Positions 45,017 through 52,971 of a stretch of DNA of 64,000 nucleotides are shown here, piece by piece (the first letter of the stretch is position 1; the number at the start of each line of letters is the position of its first letter). Below the pieces are notes generated by a model that had not been told where the DNA came from, did not search any database, and worked only from the letters and a program-made list of their open reading frames with translations. A program made the translations under genes and the position numbers. Origin of the DNA: Roseiarcus sp963809245 (GTDB taxonomy: Bacteria > Pseudomonadota > Alphaproteobacteria > Rhizobiales > Beijerinckiaceae); assembly GCA_963809245.1 (NCBI GenBank), contig CAWEIU010000001.1, positions 62,001 through 126,000 on the forward strand, read 5' to 3'.

Positions 45017-46072
45017 CTAAACCGTCTTGAGGCGAGGCCGCAGCGGTTCGCGATCGGCCAGTCGGAGATAGAGCCTGAGATAGTCCTCGGCCATGCGGCG
45101 AGCGGTGAACCGCTCCTCGAAGCGGCGCCGGATTACGGCGCGCGACAGCGAGCCCACGTCGCGCACCGCCGCGGCGGCGCTGGTGACGTCCTCGACGACG
45201 AAGCCGGTGACGCCGTCGTCGACGACTTCCGGGACTGAGCCGCGATTGAAGGCGATCACGGGCGTGCCGCAAGCCATCGCCTCGATCATTACGAGGCCGA
45301 ACGGCTCGGGCCAATCGATCGGCGCGAGCAGGGCGAACGCCCCGCTCAGGAACTCGGGCTTCTCCTCGTCGCTGATCTCGCCCAGGAACTCGACGCCCGG
45401 CGCCGTCAACAGCGGCCGGACCACCTCATCGAAATAATCTTGGTCCATTTTGTCCACTTTCGCCGCGATCTTGAGCCGAAGCCCGCAGCGCCGCGCAATC
45501 GCGATCGCGCGGTCGACGCCCTTCTCAGGCGAAATGCGTCCCAGGAAGGCGAGATACGACGGCCGGATCGGCAGCGGCCGCAAGAGATCCGCCGGCAGTC
45601 CATGGTAGACGGTGCCGATCCAATTCGCCCGCGGAATCGGGCGGCGTTGCGCGTTCGAGATCGAGATGAGCGGCACGGTCGGGAAGGTTGCGAAGACCGG
45701 ATGATGCTCCGGCAGGTCCAGGCGTCCGTGCAGCGTCGTCACGAACGGGGTCGATTGCCGCAACATCAGCGAAAATGGGAAGTAGTCGATGTGAAAATGC
45801 AACAGATCGAATTCATCGGCGCGTTGGCAGACCTTCTCGATCATCATCATGTGCAGCCCGTAGGGATCGCGCACGGTGCCGTCGAGACGCGAGGAGCGCG
45901 GCCACATCGGTTCGAGCTTGGCGCGGGTGACGAAGTCCCCGGTCGCGAACAGCGTGACGTCCTCGCCCATTGCGACCAATTCTTCGGTGAGCCCCGAGAC
46001 GACCCGTTCGGTTCCCCCGTAGAGCGCCGGCGGCACGGCCTCCGTCAGGGGAGCGATTTGCCCGATCCTCAT
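45017..46072 (-). CDS. GT4-family glycosyltransferase
   Basis: A 351-residue GT-B glycosyltransferase. The N-terminal domain has PPALYGGTERVVSGLTEELV, typical of GT4 enzymes. The nucleotide-sugar half has LAFLGRISPEKGVDRAIAIA and the E-x7-E motif region PEPFGLVMIEAMACGTPVIA. It would transfer a sugar to a glycan, lipid or small acceptor in the cytoplasm; donor and acceptor are unknown. It is divergent from the glycogen-debranching-type gene. Confidence 0.92.
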   Translation of the reverse strand: MRIGQIAPLTEAVPPALYGGTERVVSGLTEELVAMGEDVTLFATGDFVTRAKLEPMWPRSSRLDGTVRDPYGLHMMMIEKVCQRADEFDLLHFHIDYFPFSLMLRQSTPFVTTLHGRLDLPEHHPVFATFPTVPLISISNAQRRPIPRANWIGTVYHGLPADLLRPLPIRPSYLAFLGRISPEKGVDRAIAIARRCGLRLKIAAKVDKMDQDYFDEVVRPLLTAPGVEFLGEISDEEKPEFLSGAFALLAPIDWPEPFGLVMIEAMACGTPVIAFNRGSVPEVVDDGVTGFVVEDVTSAAAAVRDVGSLSRAVIRRRFEERFTARRMAEDYLRLYLRLADREPLRPRLKTV

Positions 46073-46479
46073 TGAACGATCCTCCTCACTTATCGTTGAG
46101 CCTCAATTCGGGGCTTCCGGCGAATCAGCCTAAGGTCTGATGTCAACTCGCCAAACCGACGCCATATTGCGATGAGAGTTTCGACCTCGGTCCGGCGAGT
46201 GAACGTTCGGTTGCGCTCGGAAGTTCCAATTGAAACTCCAAGCTGCGACTTTTGGGTCAGCGTACGATCGGCGTCGGCGTTGCGACGCGGGTTGGCTTGT
46301 TGCGGCTGCTGACGGATCTTCGCCTCCGCGCGACGTCGGACGAACAAGCGCGCGCGGCGGCGAGCCAACGAGGGGCGCGCGACTCCCAGTCCGCAAAAAG
46401 GCCCAGACTCCCGTCTCATTCGAGATGCCAAGAGCAAGTGTTTCTCTCCAGCATGGCTTGACGCCGGAGGAGCGAGGAC
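46073..46479. other. Divergent intergenic region
   Basis: 407 bp between the GT4 and debranching-type genes. It must contain both promoters. Open frames here are shadows with Arg/Ala-rich composition. No operator or structured element can be named. Confidence 0.45.
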
Positions 46480-48690
46480 GTGACAGAAACCGTAGACAAA
46501 GCGACTCTCGCGCGCGCTCACGAGGCGGCGTCGGAGAAGGAATCCCATTTTCATGGCACGCCGACCACGGCGCTGCAGGATGGGCAGTCGCACGCGCTCA
46601 AGCATGACGACACATTCGCAGTGTTCAATCACAGTGGAGACGCGCTCGCGTGGCCCGGAAGCCCGGAGGGCGTCTATCATCGCGACACCCGCTATCTCTC
46701 GCATTTCAAGCTTACGCTGGAGAGCGCCGAGCTCAATCTGCTCAGCTCAACGATCAGCGACGACAATTCGACGCTGACCTGCGATCTGACGAACCCGGAC
46801 CTCTTCGACGAGGCGGGGAACCTGCTCCTCGCGCAGGGTCTTCTTCACATTCGCCGCTCGCGGCTGCTTTGGCGCGGCAGCCTGTTCGAGCGCGTGTCGG
46901 CGACCAATTTCGGCGACAAGCGCGCCCGAATTCGTCTGGAGATCGCGTTTCGCGCCGACTTCGCCGATCTCTTCGAGGTGCGCGGCAGCAAGCGCCAACG
47001 TCGCGGCCAGGAGCACAAGCCTTCGATTGGCGCGGGGCGATTGACCCTCAGCTACACCGGCCTGGACGAGCGCTTGCGCATAACGACGCTCCGCTTCGCT
47101 CCGAAGCCCACCACCTTGACCGGGACGCAAGCGACTTATGAAGTCGATCTCGAGGTCAAGGAGACCCGCGCCATCTTCGTCGAGGTTGGTTGCGGAACGG
47201 AAGGCGGCGAGCGTCCGTTCCCTGAGGCCTTCTTCGTGGCGCTTCGCGACGGGAAGCGGGCTTCGCGCGCGATGGGCCAACGCACGGCGGCCCTGACGAC
47301 CTCGAACGACATCTTCAACGAGACCGTTCAGCGCAGCGTGGCGGACCTCCATACGCTCACCACCAGCCTTCCCACGGGTCCTTACCCCTACGCCGGAATC
47401 CCGTGGTACAGCACCGTGTTCGGACGCGACGCGCTGGTCACCGCCTTGGAGATGCTCTGGTTCGATCCGAGCGTGGCGCGCGGCGTGCTGCGTTATCTCG
47501 CGGCCAATCAGGCGACAGAAGAGAACGACAAGGCGGACGCCGAGCCGGGAAAGATCTTGCACGAGGCGCGTGGCGGCGAAATGGCGGCGCTGGGCGAGGT
47601 GCCATTCCGGCGCTACTACGGCAGCGTCGACGCGACGCCGCTCTTTCTCTGTCTTGCCGGAGCCTACCTGAAGCGGAGCGGCGACATCGACTTCATTCGC
47701 GTCCAACTGCCGAACTTCGAAGCGGCGCTGGCCTGGATCGAACACTACGGCGACCGCGACGGCGACGGCTTCGTCGAATATGGCCGCCGGACCGGCGAGG
47801 GCCTGGTCAACCAGGGCTGGAAGGACAGCCACGATTCCATCTCGCATGCGGATGGGTCGCTCGCTTCCGGGCCGATCGCGCTCTGCGAGGTTCAAGCCTA
47901 TGTCTACGGCGCGCGGCTCGCCATGGCGGATATATTCGAGCGCCTGGGCGACAAGCGCCGCGCCGCGGAGCAGGCGGAGAGCGCCGAAACGCTGCGGCGC
48001 CGCTTCGACCAGTTGTTCTTCGACGAGGAACTCGGCCTCTACGTGCTCGCGCTCGACGGCGACAAGAAGCCGTGCCGCGTGCGCAGCTCGAACGCAGGGC
48101 ACGCGCTCTTCACCGGCATCGCCTATCCGGAACGCGCGACCTCGGTTGCGGCGACCTTGATGTCGAGCGACTCGTTTTCCGGTTGGGGCGTCAGGACGCT
48201 CGCTTGCACTGAGGAGCGATACAACCCGGCGAGCTACCACAATGGATCCGTGTGGCCGCACGACAATTCGATCATCGCGGCCGGATTCGCCCGCTACGGG
48301 TTGCGCCGCGAGGCCTCGCGCGTCTTCGAGGGCATGTTCGCCGCTTCGGCCTACATCGACCTTCACCGGTTGCCCGAATTGTTCTGCGGCTTCACCCGGA
48401 GACCCGGCCGGGGCCCAACGTTCTACCCCGTCGCCTGCGCGCCGCAGGCTTGGGCGGCGGCGGCGCCGCTCTCGATGCTGCAATCCTGCCTCGGCCTCGA
48501 GTTCGATCCCGGCCGGCGAACGATCATGTTCGATCAATCGTACTTGCCAGCCTTTCTGACGGACGTCGTGTTGCGTCGCTTGTCGTTGGACGGAGGGACG
48601 GCCGACGTCGCCTTGAGCCGGGTGGGCGAACGTGTGGTCGTCGATGTGCTCGCCGAGCACGGCGGCCTCAGCGTCGTCAGCCGCGTTTGA
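46480..48690 (+). CDS. Glycogen-debranching-type amylo-alpha-1,6-glucosidase
   Basis: A 736-residue protein. The N-terminal domain (about 30-240, HDDTFAVFNHSGDALAW and YHRDTRYLSHFKL) is the GDE_N_bis type. The C-terminal (alpha/alpha)6 barrel has GIPWYSTVFGRDALVTALE, GWKDSHDSISHADG and NPASYHNGSVWPHDNSII, typical of GH63/GH133-like glucosidases. It is expected to hydrolyse alpha-1,6 branches or related glucosides. The GTG 46480 start follows ggaggagcgagg, a strong ribosome binding site. A SDR gene follows 85 bp later. Confidence 0.92.
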   Translation: MTETVDKATLARAHEAASEKESHFHGTPTTALQDGQSHALKHDDTFAVFNHSGDALAWPGSPEGVYHRDTRYLSHFKLTLESAELNLLSSTISDDNSTLTCDLTNPDLFDEAGNLLLAQGLLHIRRSRLLWRGSLFERVSATNFGDKRARIRLEIAFRADFADLFEVRGSKRQRRGQEHKPSIGAGRLTLSYTGLDERLRITTLRFAPKPTTLTGTQATYEVDLEVKETRAIFVEVGCGTEGGERPFPEAFFVALRDGKRASRAMGQRTAALTTSNDIFNETVQRSVADLHTLTTSLPTGPYPYAGIPWYSTVFGRDALVTALEMLWFDPSVARGVLRYLAANQATEENDKADAEPGKILHEARGGEMAALGEVPFRRYYGSVDATPLFLCLAGAYLKRSGDIDFIRVQLPNFEAALAWIEHYGDRDGDGFVEYGRRTGEGLVNQGWKDSHDSISHADGSLASGPIALCEVQAYVYGARLAMADIFERLGDKRRAAEQAESAETLRRRFDQLFFDEELGLYVLALDGDKKPCRVRSSNAGHALFTGIAYPERATSVAATLMSSDSFSGWGVRTLACTEERYNPASYHNGSVWPHDNSIIAAGFARYGLRREASRVFEGMFAASAYIDLHRLPELFCGFTRRPGRGPTFYPVACAPQAWAAAAPLSMLQSCLGLEFDPGRRTIMFDQSYLPAFLTDVVLRRLSLDGGTADVALSRVGERVVVDVLAEHGGLSVVSRV

Positions 48691-48775
48691 GCCAACCCGG
48701 GGCGGGGCGCCGATACTCACCAGCGGAACGAATTGCACTGAGCGCGGTTTGATGGGCATGGGTCCGGAGAGGAAC

Positions 48776-49786
48776 ATGTCCAAGGTCGCCGTGGTGACGG
48801 GCGCCGGCGCGGGCATTGGCCGCGCTGCCGCTGTGGAGTTCGCCAAGCAGGGCTACGACGTCGGGCTGCTGTCGCGCGATCCCGGTCGTTTGCAATCCGC
48901 AGCCGAGGACGTCGAGCGCTACGGCGTGCGCGCGCTCAAAATCCCGACTGACGTCGCCGATGCGAAGGCCGTCGAAGCGGCGGCCGACCAAATCGAACAG
49001 GAACTCGGACCGATCGACGTCTGGGCCAATGTCGCCATGGCGACCGTCTTCGCGCCGGTCAGCCGAATGACGCCTGAAGAGATCGAACGCGCCACCAAGG
49101 TCACCTATCTTGGCCAAGTCTACGGCGTCATGGCGGCGCTGAAGCGGATGCGTTCTCGCAATCGCGGCGCGATCGTCAACGTGGGCTCGGCGCTGGCTCA
49201 TCGCGCGATCCCGCTGCAGTCGGCCTATTGCGGCGCGAAATTCGCCATTCGCGGCTTCACGGATTCGCTGCGTTCGGAGTTGCTTCACGATGGGCTCGAC
49301 ATCCAGCTCAGCGAGGTCGACCTTCCCGCGGTGAACACGCCGCAATTCGATTGGGCGCTGAACAAGACCGGCCTTCGCGTCCAGCCGATTCCGCCGATTT
49401 TTCAGCCGGAGGTCGCCGCGCGGGCGATCGTGTTCGCTGCGACGCATCGGCGGGCGCGGTTGTGGGTGGGCCTGTCGACGATCAAAGCGATCGTGGCGAA
49501 CTGGTTCGCGCCCGGCCGGATCGATCAGTTCCTGGCGAGCGCCGGCTATTCCGGCCAGTTGGCGGATCGGCTCTTGCCGTCAAACGCGCCGTCGAATCTT
49601 TTCGAGCCGGTCGCCGGCGACTACGGAGCGCATGGTCGCTTCGACAGTCAGGCGAGGCCGGTGAGCTGGCAGCTTTTCGCAGATCGTCATCGCACCGCGG
49701 TTACGCTCGGCGCGGTCGCTCTCTTCTGGATGCTGTCGCGGCGCGGCTCGAAGCGACGCACCGTGCGCGCTTTGCCGCGGCGATAG
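48776..49786 (+). CDS. Short-chain dehydrogenase with C-terminal extension
   Basis: A 336-residue SDR. The cofactor loop is TGAGAGIGRAA, the Asn region WANVAMA replaces the usual NNAG, and the catalytic Tyr/Lys are in YCGAKFAIRG. Beyond the catalytic domain are about 90 extra residues with a hydrophobic stretch near residue 315 (TAVTLGAVALFWML) and a basic end, so membrane tethering is possible. ATG 48776 follows ggagagg; earlier in-frame ATGs at 48752 and 48758 have no better site. Same strand as the debranching-type gene. Confidence 0.87.
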   Translation: MSKVAVVTGAGAGIGRAAAVEFAKQGYDVGLLSRDPGRLQSAAEDVERYGVRALKIPTDVADAKAVEAAADQIEQELGPIDVWANVAMATVFAPVSRMTPEEIERATKVTYLGQVYGVMAALKRMRSRNRGAIVNVGSALAHRAIPLQSAYCGAKFAIRGFTDSLRSELLHDGLDIQLSEVDLPAVNTPQFDWALNKTGLRVQPIPPIFQPEVAARAIVFAATHRRARLWVGLSTIKAIVANWFAPGRIDQFLASAGYSGQLADRLLPSNAPSNLFEPVAGDYGAHGRFDSQARPVSWQLFADRHRTAVTLGAVALFWMLSRRGSKRRTVRALPRR

Positions 49787-49992
49787 CGCGCCCTTCAACG
49801 CTTGGTCGCAACCATGCAGCCGCGAAGAAAGATGCGGACGCATTCGCGCGCTCGCTTGGCGATTTCGGCCAAGCCTTGATCATGGGCTTCAGCGACACCT
49901 TCGTCGTCATTGGCGTGCTGCTCGCGATCGCCGCCTTCGCTTTGTTGTTCGCACGGAAGGCGCAAGGCTCGGCCGGAGCCGGGGCGCACTGA
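49787..49992 (+). pseudogene. Remnant of an MFS (DHA2-like) transporter C-terminus
   Basis: In one frame the segment reads ALIMGFSDTFVVIGVLLAIA, then AFALLFARKAQG and a stop at 49990-49992. This resembles the last transmembrane helix of 14-helix drug-efflux MFS proteins (xAYxDAFLVIGxxL). No start or upstream transporter sequence remains. It directly follows the SDR stop. The match is short, so a chance resemblance remains possible. Confidence 0.42.
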
Positions 49993-50139
49993 GGGGGCGA
50001 GGGCGAGGCGACAGGCGCTAATGCGTTTCGGCGATTTCGCGCCGCATGGCTTCCAACCCCGTCCGATTTCTCAATATATAGTGCGAGCAGAAACCGACTC
50101 GGCCGCTGGCCGAACAATCGCTGTGTCGCAGGGGGATCC

Positions 50140-51561
50140 ATGGCCATGCCTGGAGAGGGCTCTCAGCGGATTGGTCAGAGTGCGCTTTGGCGCCTCGACG
50201 CGACCGATCTCACTTCCGCGTTCGCATCCGGCGCCTGCACGCCGCTGCAGGCGGTCGAGACAGGCTTCGAGCGCATCCGCGCGCTTGATCCGCGTTTGAA
50301 CGCTATGGTCGCTCTCTCGCCGACGGCGCGGGAGGAGGCGGCTGCGAGCACGGAGCGCTGGCGGCTAGGCCAGCCAAAAGGCCCGCTCGACGGCGTGCCG
50401 ATCGTCGTCAAAGACAATCTGCTCGTGAGCGGAATGCCCGCAGCATTCGGCGGCAGGCTCTATTCTGAGGTCGTCCAGCGCGACGAATTGCCGATCAAGC
50501 GGCTGCGGGAGGCCGGCGCCGTCGTGGTCGGCAAGACCAATTGTCCGGAGTTCGCCCTCGAGGGCTACACCGCCAATGCGGCGTTCGGCGCCACGCGCAA
50601 CCCCTACGATCCTAGTCTCACGCCAGGCGGTTCGAGCGGCGGCTCGGTCGCCGCGGTCGCAGCCGGATACGTTCCCCTCGCCATCGGCACGGACGGTGGC
50701 GGCTCCTTGCGCCGCCCCGCCGCCTACACCGGGCTGTTCGGGCTCAAGCCCGGGGTCGGCGCCGTGCCGCGCGATGAGGGTTTGCCGCAATTGCTGCTGG
50801 ACTACGAAGTCGTCGGCGCTTTCGCGCGCACGACTCGCGATCTGCGACTAGCGCACGGCGTCCTCGCCGGGCAGGAGCGGACGAACATCACAAGTGCGTG
50901 TCCCGCCCCGCGCCGCCTTCTCTACGCCCCGCGTCTCGGCGCGGCGGCTTGCGATCCGGCGATCATCGCCGCGTGCGATGCTGTCGCGGCGCGATTCGCC
51001 GAGCTCGGGCATGTCGTCGTCGAACGCGAACTACCGTTCGACGTCGCCCCGCTCAACGCGTTGTGGCCGATCGTCGGCCGCGTCGCGCTCGCCTGGCTGC
51101 GAGGACGCGAGAAGGACTTCGATCGCCTCGCCAGTCGCAAATATGTGGAATGGGCGGACGCGGGCGAGGCTGTCAAAGCCCGGGACCTTTACGAGTTCCT
51201 CGATCTCGTCGAGCGCCTGCGCAAGGACGTGCGCGACGCCTTTCAGCAATGGGACGCGATCCTTACGCCGAGTTGCGCCGCCATGCCGTGGCCAGCCGAA
51301 GAGCCGTTTCCGACCGCGATCGGCGGCGCCCCTGTCGGCCCCCGCGGCCATGCCGTCTACACCGCCTGGGTCAACGCCGTTCACGCGCCCGCGATCGCCA
51401 TTCCCGCGGGAGACAGCGGCGGAATCCCGATCGGCTGCCAGCTCGTCGGTCCCCTCGCTGCAGAGCTTCTGCTGCTCGACCTTGCAGGAGAATATGAAGC
51501 GCGCTACCTCACAGCGCCGCGTTGGCCCGCTATCGCCATGAGCGGAGCAGGAGAGGCCTAA
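50140..51561 (+). CDS. Amidase (amidase-signature family)
   Basis: A 473-residue amidase. The Ser-cisSer-Lys triad is visible: Lys91 in IVVKDNLLVSG, the cis-Ser in TPGGSSGGSVAA (residues 161-172), and nucleophile Ser189 in GTDGGGSLRRPAAY. It hydrolyses an amide bond; many relatives act on aryl or acyl amides. It is not assigned as GatA because no gatB or gatC is adjacent and the C-terminal part differs. ATG 50140 follows gggggat. The AEC transporter gene is 58 bp downstream. Confidence 0.9.
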   Translation: MAMPGEGSQRIGQSALWRLDATDLTSAFASGACTPLQAVETGFERIRALDPRLNAMVALSPTAREEAAASTERWRLGQPKGPLDGVPIVVKDNLLVSGMPAAFGGRLYSEVVQRDELPIKRLREAGAVVVGKTNCPEFALEGYTANAAFGATRNPYDPSLTPGGSSGGSVAAVAAGYVPLAIGTDGGGSLRRPAAYTGLFGLKPGVGAVPRDEGLPQLLLDYEVVGAFARTTRDLRLAHGVLAGQERTNITSACPAPRRLLYAPRLGAAACDPAIIAACDAVAARFAELGHVVVERELPFDVAPLNALWPIVGRVALAWLRGREKDFDRLASRKYVEWADAGEAVKARDLYEFLDLVERLRKDVRDAFQQWDAILTPSCAAMPWPAEEPFPTAIGGAPVGPRGHAVYTAWVNAVHAPAIAIPAGDSGGIPIGCQLVGPLAAELLLLDLAGEYEARYLTAPRWPAIAMSGAGEA

Positions 51562-51619
51562 GTCACGTGATCAATCTGGAGGTGGGCCTGGCCGACGCAC
51601 GTCGCGCCCGGTTGTCGTA

Positions 51620-52555
51620 ATGCTTTCTGCGCTTGGGGTTGTTCTCCCGATCTTCGGTCTCATCTTCGCCGGCTATCTCTGCCGCAAGCTCGGCGCACTC
51701 GGCGAGAATTCGGCGGCCGAGCTCAATCGCTTCGTCGTGCGCCTCGCTTTGCCGGCGCTCCTCTTCAGCATCATGGCGCACACGAAGTGGTCGGACCTCG
51801 ACCAGCCCGGCTTCGCGGCCGCCTTCGGCTTGAGCGGCGCGATCGTCTTCGCGTTGACTCTTCTGTTCCGCCTTCGCGGGGCGAAAAGTCTCGCCGACGC
51901 CAGTCTCGACGGTCTGAACGCGGGCTACGCGAACTCCGGATTCATCGGCTTGCCGCTGTGCATGATCGTCTTCGGCAAGGACAGTTCGCCGCTGGCGACG
52001 ATCGCCACGATCGTGACGGCCTGCGTCATCTTCGCCATCGCCATCGTGCTGATCGAGATCGGACTTCAAAAGGAGCAACGCCCACTCGCGCTGACGCTCA
52101 AGGTCGGCGGCTCCTTGGCTCGCAACCCGCTGCTGGTCGCGCCCGCCCTCGGCGCGGCTGTCGCGGCGAGCGGGATCGCGCTGCCGGGGAGCGTCGAGAC
52201 CTTCCTAAAATTTCTCGGCAATTCGGCTTCGCCCTGCGCGCTGGTCGCGCTCGGCTTGTTCCTCGCGCAGTCGAAGCGGTCGGAAAAGCCGGTCGGCGGG
52301 CTCGCGCTCGCGCTCGTCGCCGTCAAGCTTCTCCTGAACCCGGCGATCGCCTGGCTGCTCGCCGGCGCCGCGTTCCGGCTCTCGCCGGCCGTCGTTCATG
52401 TCGCGGTGCTGATAAGCGCGCTGCCGACCGGCACCGGCCCGTTCATGCTGGCGGAGTTCTACCAGCGGGAGGCGACGACGACGTCGCAAACAATCCTGCT
52501 GTCGACGATCATTTCGGTTTTCACGATCTCCGCCTATCTCGCCTGGATCCGCTGA
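51620..52555 (+). CDS. AEC-family transporter
   Basis: A 311-residue auxin-efflux-carrier-type membrane protein with about ten hydrophobic segments. It begins MLSALGVVLPIFGLIFAGYL, and carries GLNAGYANSGFIGLPL, a conserved crossover segment of the family, and ALPTGTGPFMLAEFY near the end. Relatives export malonate, auxin-like acids or other carboxylates. Position after the amidase suggests it might move that enzyme's substrate or product. The link is contextual only. Confidence 0.9.
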   Translation: MLSALGVVLPIFGLIFAGYLCRKLGALGENSAAELNRFVVRLALPALLFSIMAHTKWSDLDQPGFAAAFGLSGAIVFALTLLFRLRGAKSLADASLDGLNAGYANSGFIGLPLCMIVFGKDSSPLATIATIVTACVIFAIAIVLIEIGLQKEQRPLALTLKVGGSLARNPLLVAPALGAAVAASGIALPGSVETFLKFLGNSASPCALVALGLFLAQSKRSEKPVGGLALALVAVKLLLNPAIAWLLAGAAFRLSPAVVHVAVLISALPTGTGPFMLAEFYQREATTTSQTILLSTIISVFTISAYLAWIR

Positions 52556-52971
52556 CGCAGCGCAGGCGTCGAGGCCCGGGCCGGACGTGACTGTTAACCC
52601 AAAATTAATGGGCGAACGTTACACACACTGCGGGCGATAGGGTCATCGACCGAAGCATGTATCGAACGGGCAATTGGCCCGCGGTCGTTGATTTCGTCTC
52701 AAGGCGCTGGAATCGGACGCGGCGAACGCATCTCCGAGTGCATGAAGCTCTTCCGGCGTACTGGCTCGTGCGAGCTATGTTCCCCACGTCGTTTTTGCTC
52801 ACCCGAGCGGTGAAGGCGTCAACGTCGATTGAGGCGCGTTTGCAGTTTGTCGTCGTCTCGCTCCCGCGAGGCTTCTGACTGCGCATTGCGCCGAATCGGC
52901 GAGGGACTTGGCTTTCTCGTTTTGGCGGGGCTGGCGGCGGAACCTCTTTCTCAAGGTACGAGCGCGCGCCC
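52556..52971. other. Leader region of the giant repeat gene
   Basis: 416 bp between the AEC gene and the repeat protein. It contains a perfect CtrA box (52594-52608). A short open frame at 52657-52878 has no family features and no ribosome binding site, and I do not call it a gene. A leader of more than 300 nt is likely if transcription starts near the CtrA box. Confidence 0.55.
52594..52608 (+). promoter_or_regulatory. CtrA binding box upstream of giant repeat gene
   Basis: TTAA-cccaaaa-TTAA, an exact match to the full CtrA consensus TTAA-N7-TTAA of Alphaproteobacteria. It is in the otherwise GC-rich gap upstream of the repeat gene, 363 bp before the start codon. An 8-base fixed match is rare in DNA of this GC content but not impossible by chance. 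Confidence 0.6.

Noticed and set aside
44604..45314. 236-codon minus-strand frame at the end of the GT4 gene
   Set aside because: Arg-rich shadow of the GT4 coding sequence extended into the gene-poor gap.
50140..51561. Assignment of the amidase as GatA (glutamyl-tRNA amidotransferase subunit A)
   Set aside because: No gatB or gatC neighbours, and the residues after the Ser-Ser-Lys core fit general amidases better.
52657..52878. 73-codon frame in the leader of the repeat gene
   Set aside because: No ribosome binding site, no signal peptide and no recognisable features. It may be only leader RNA.
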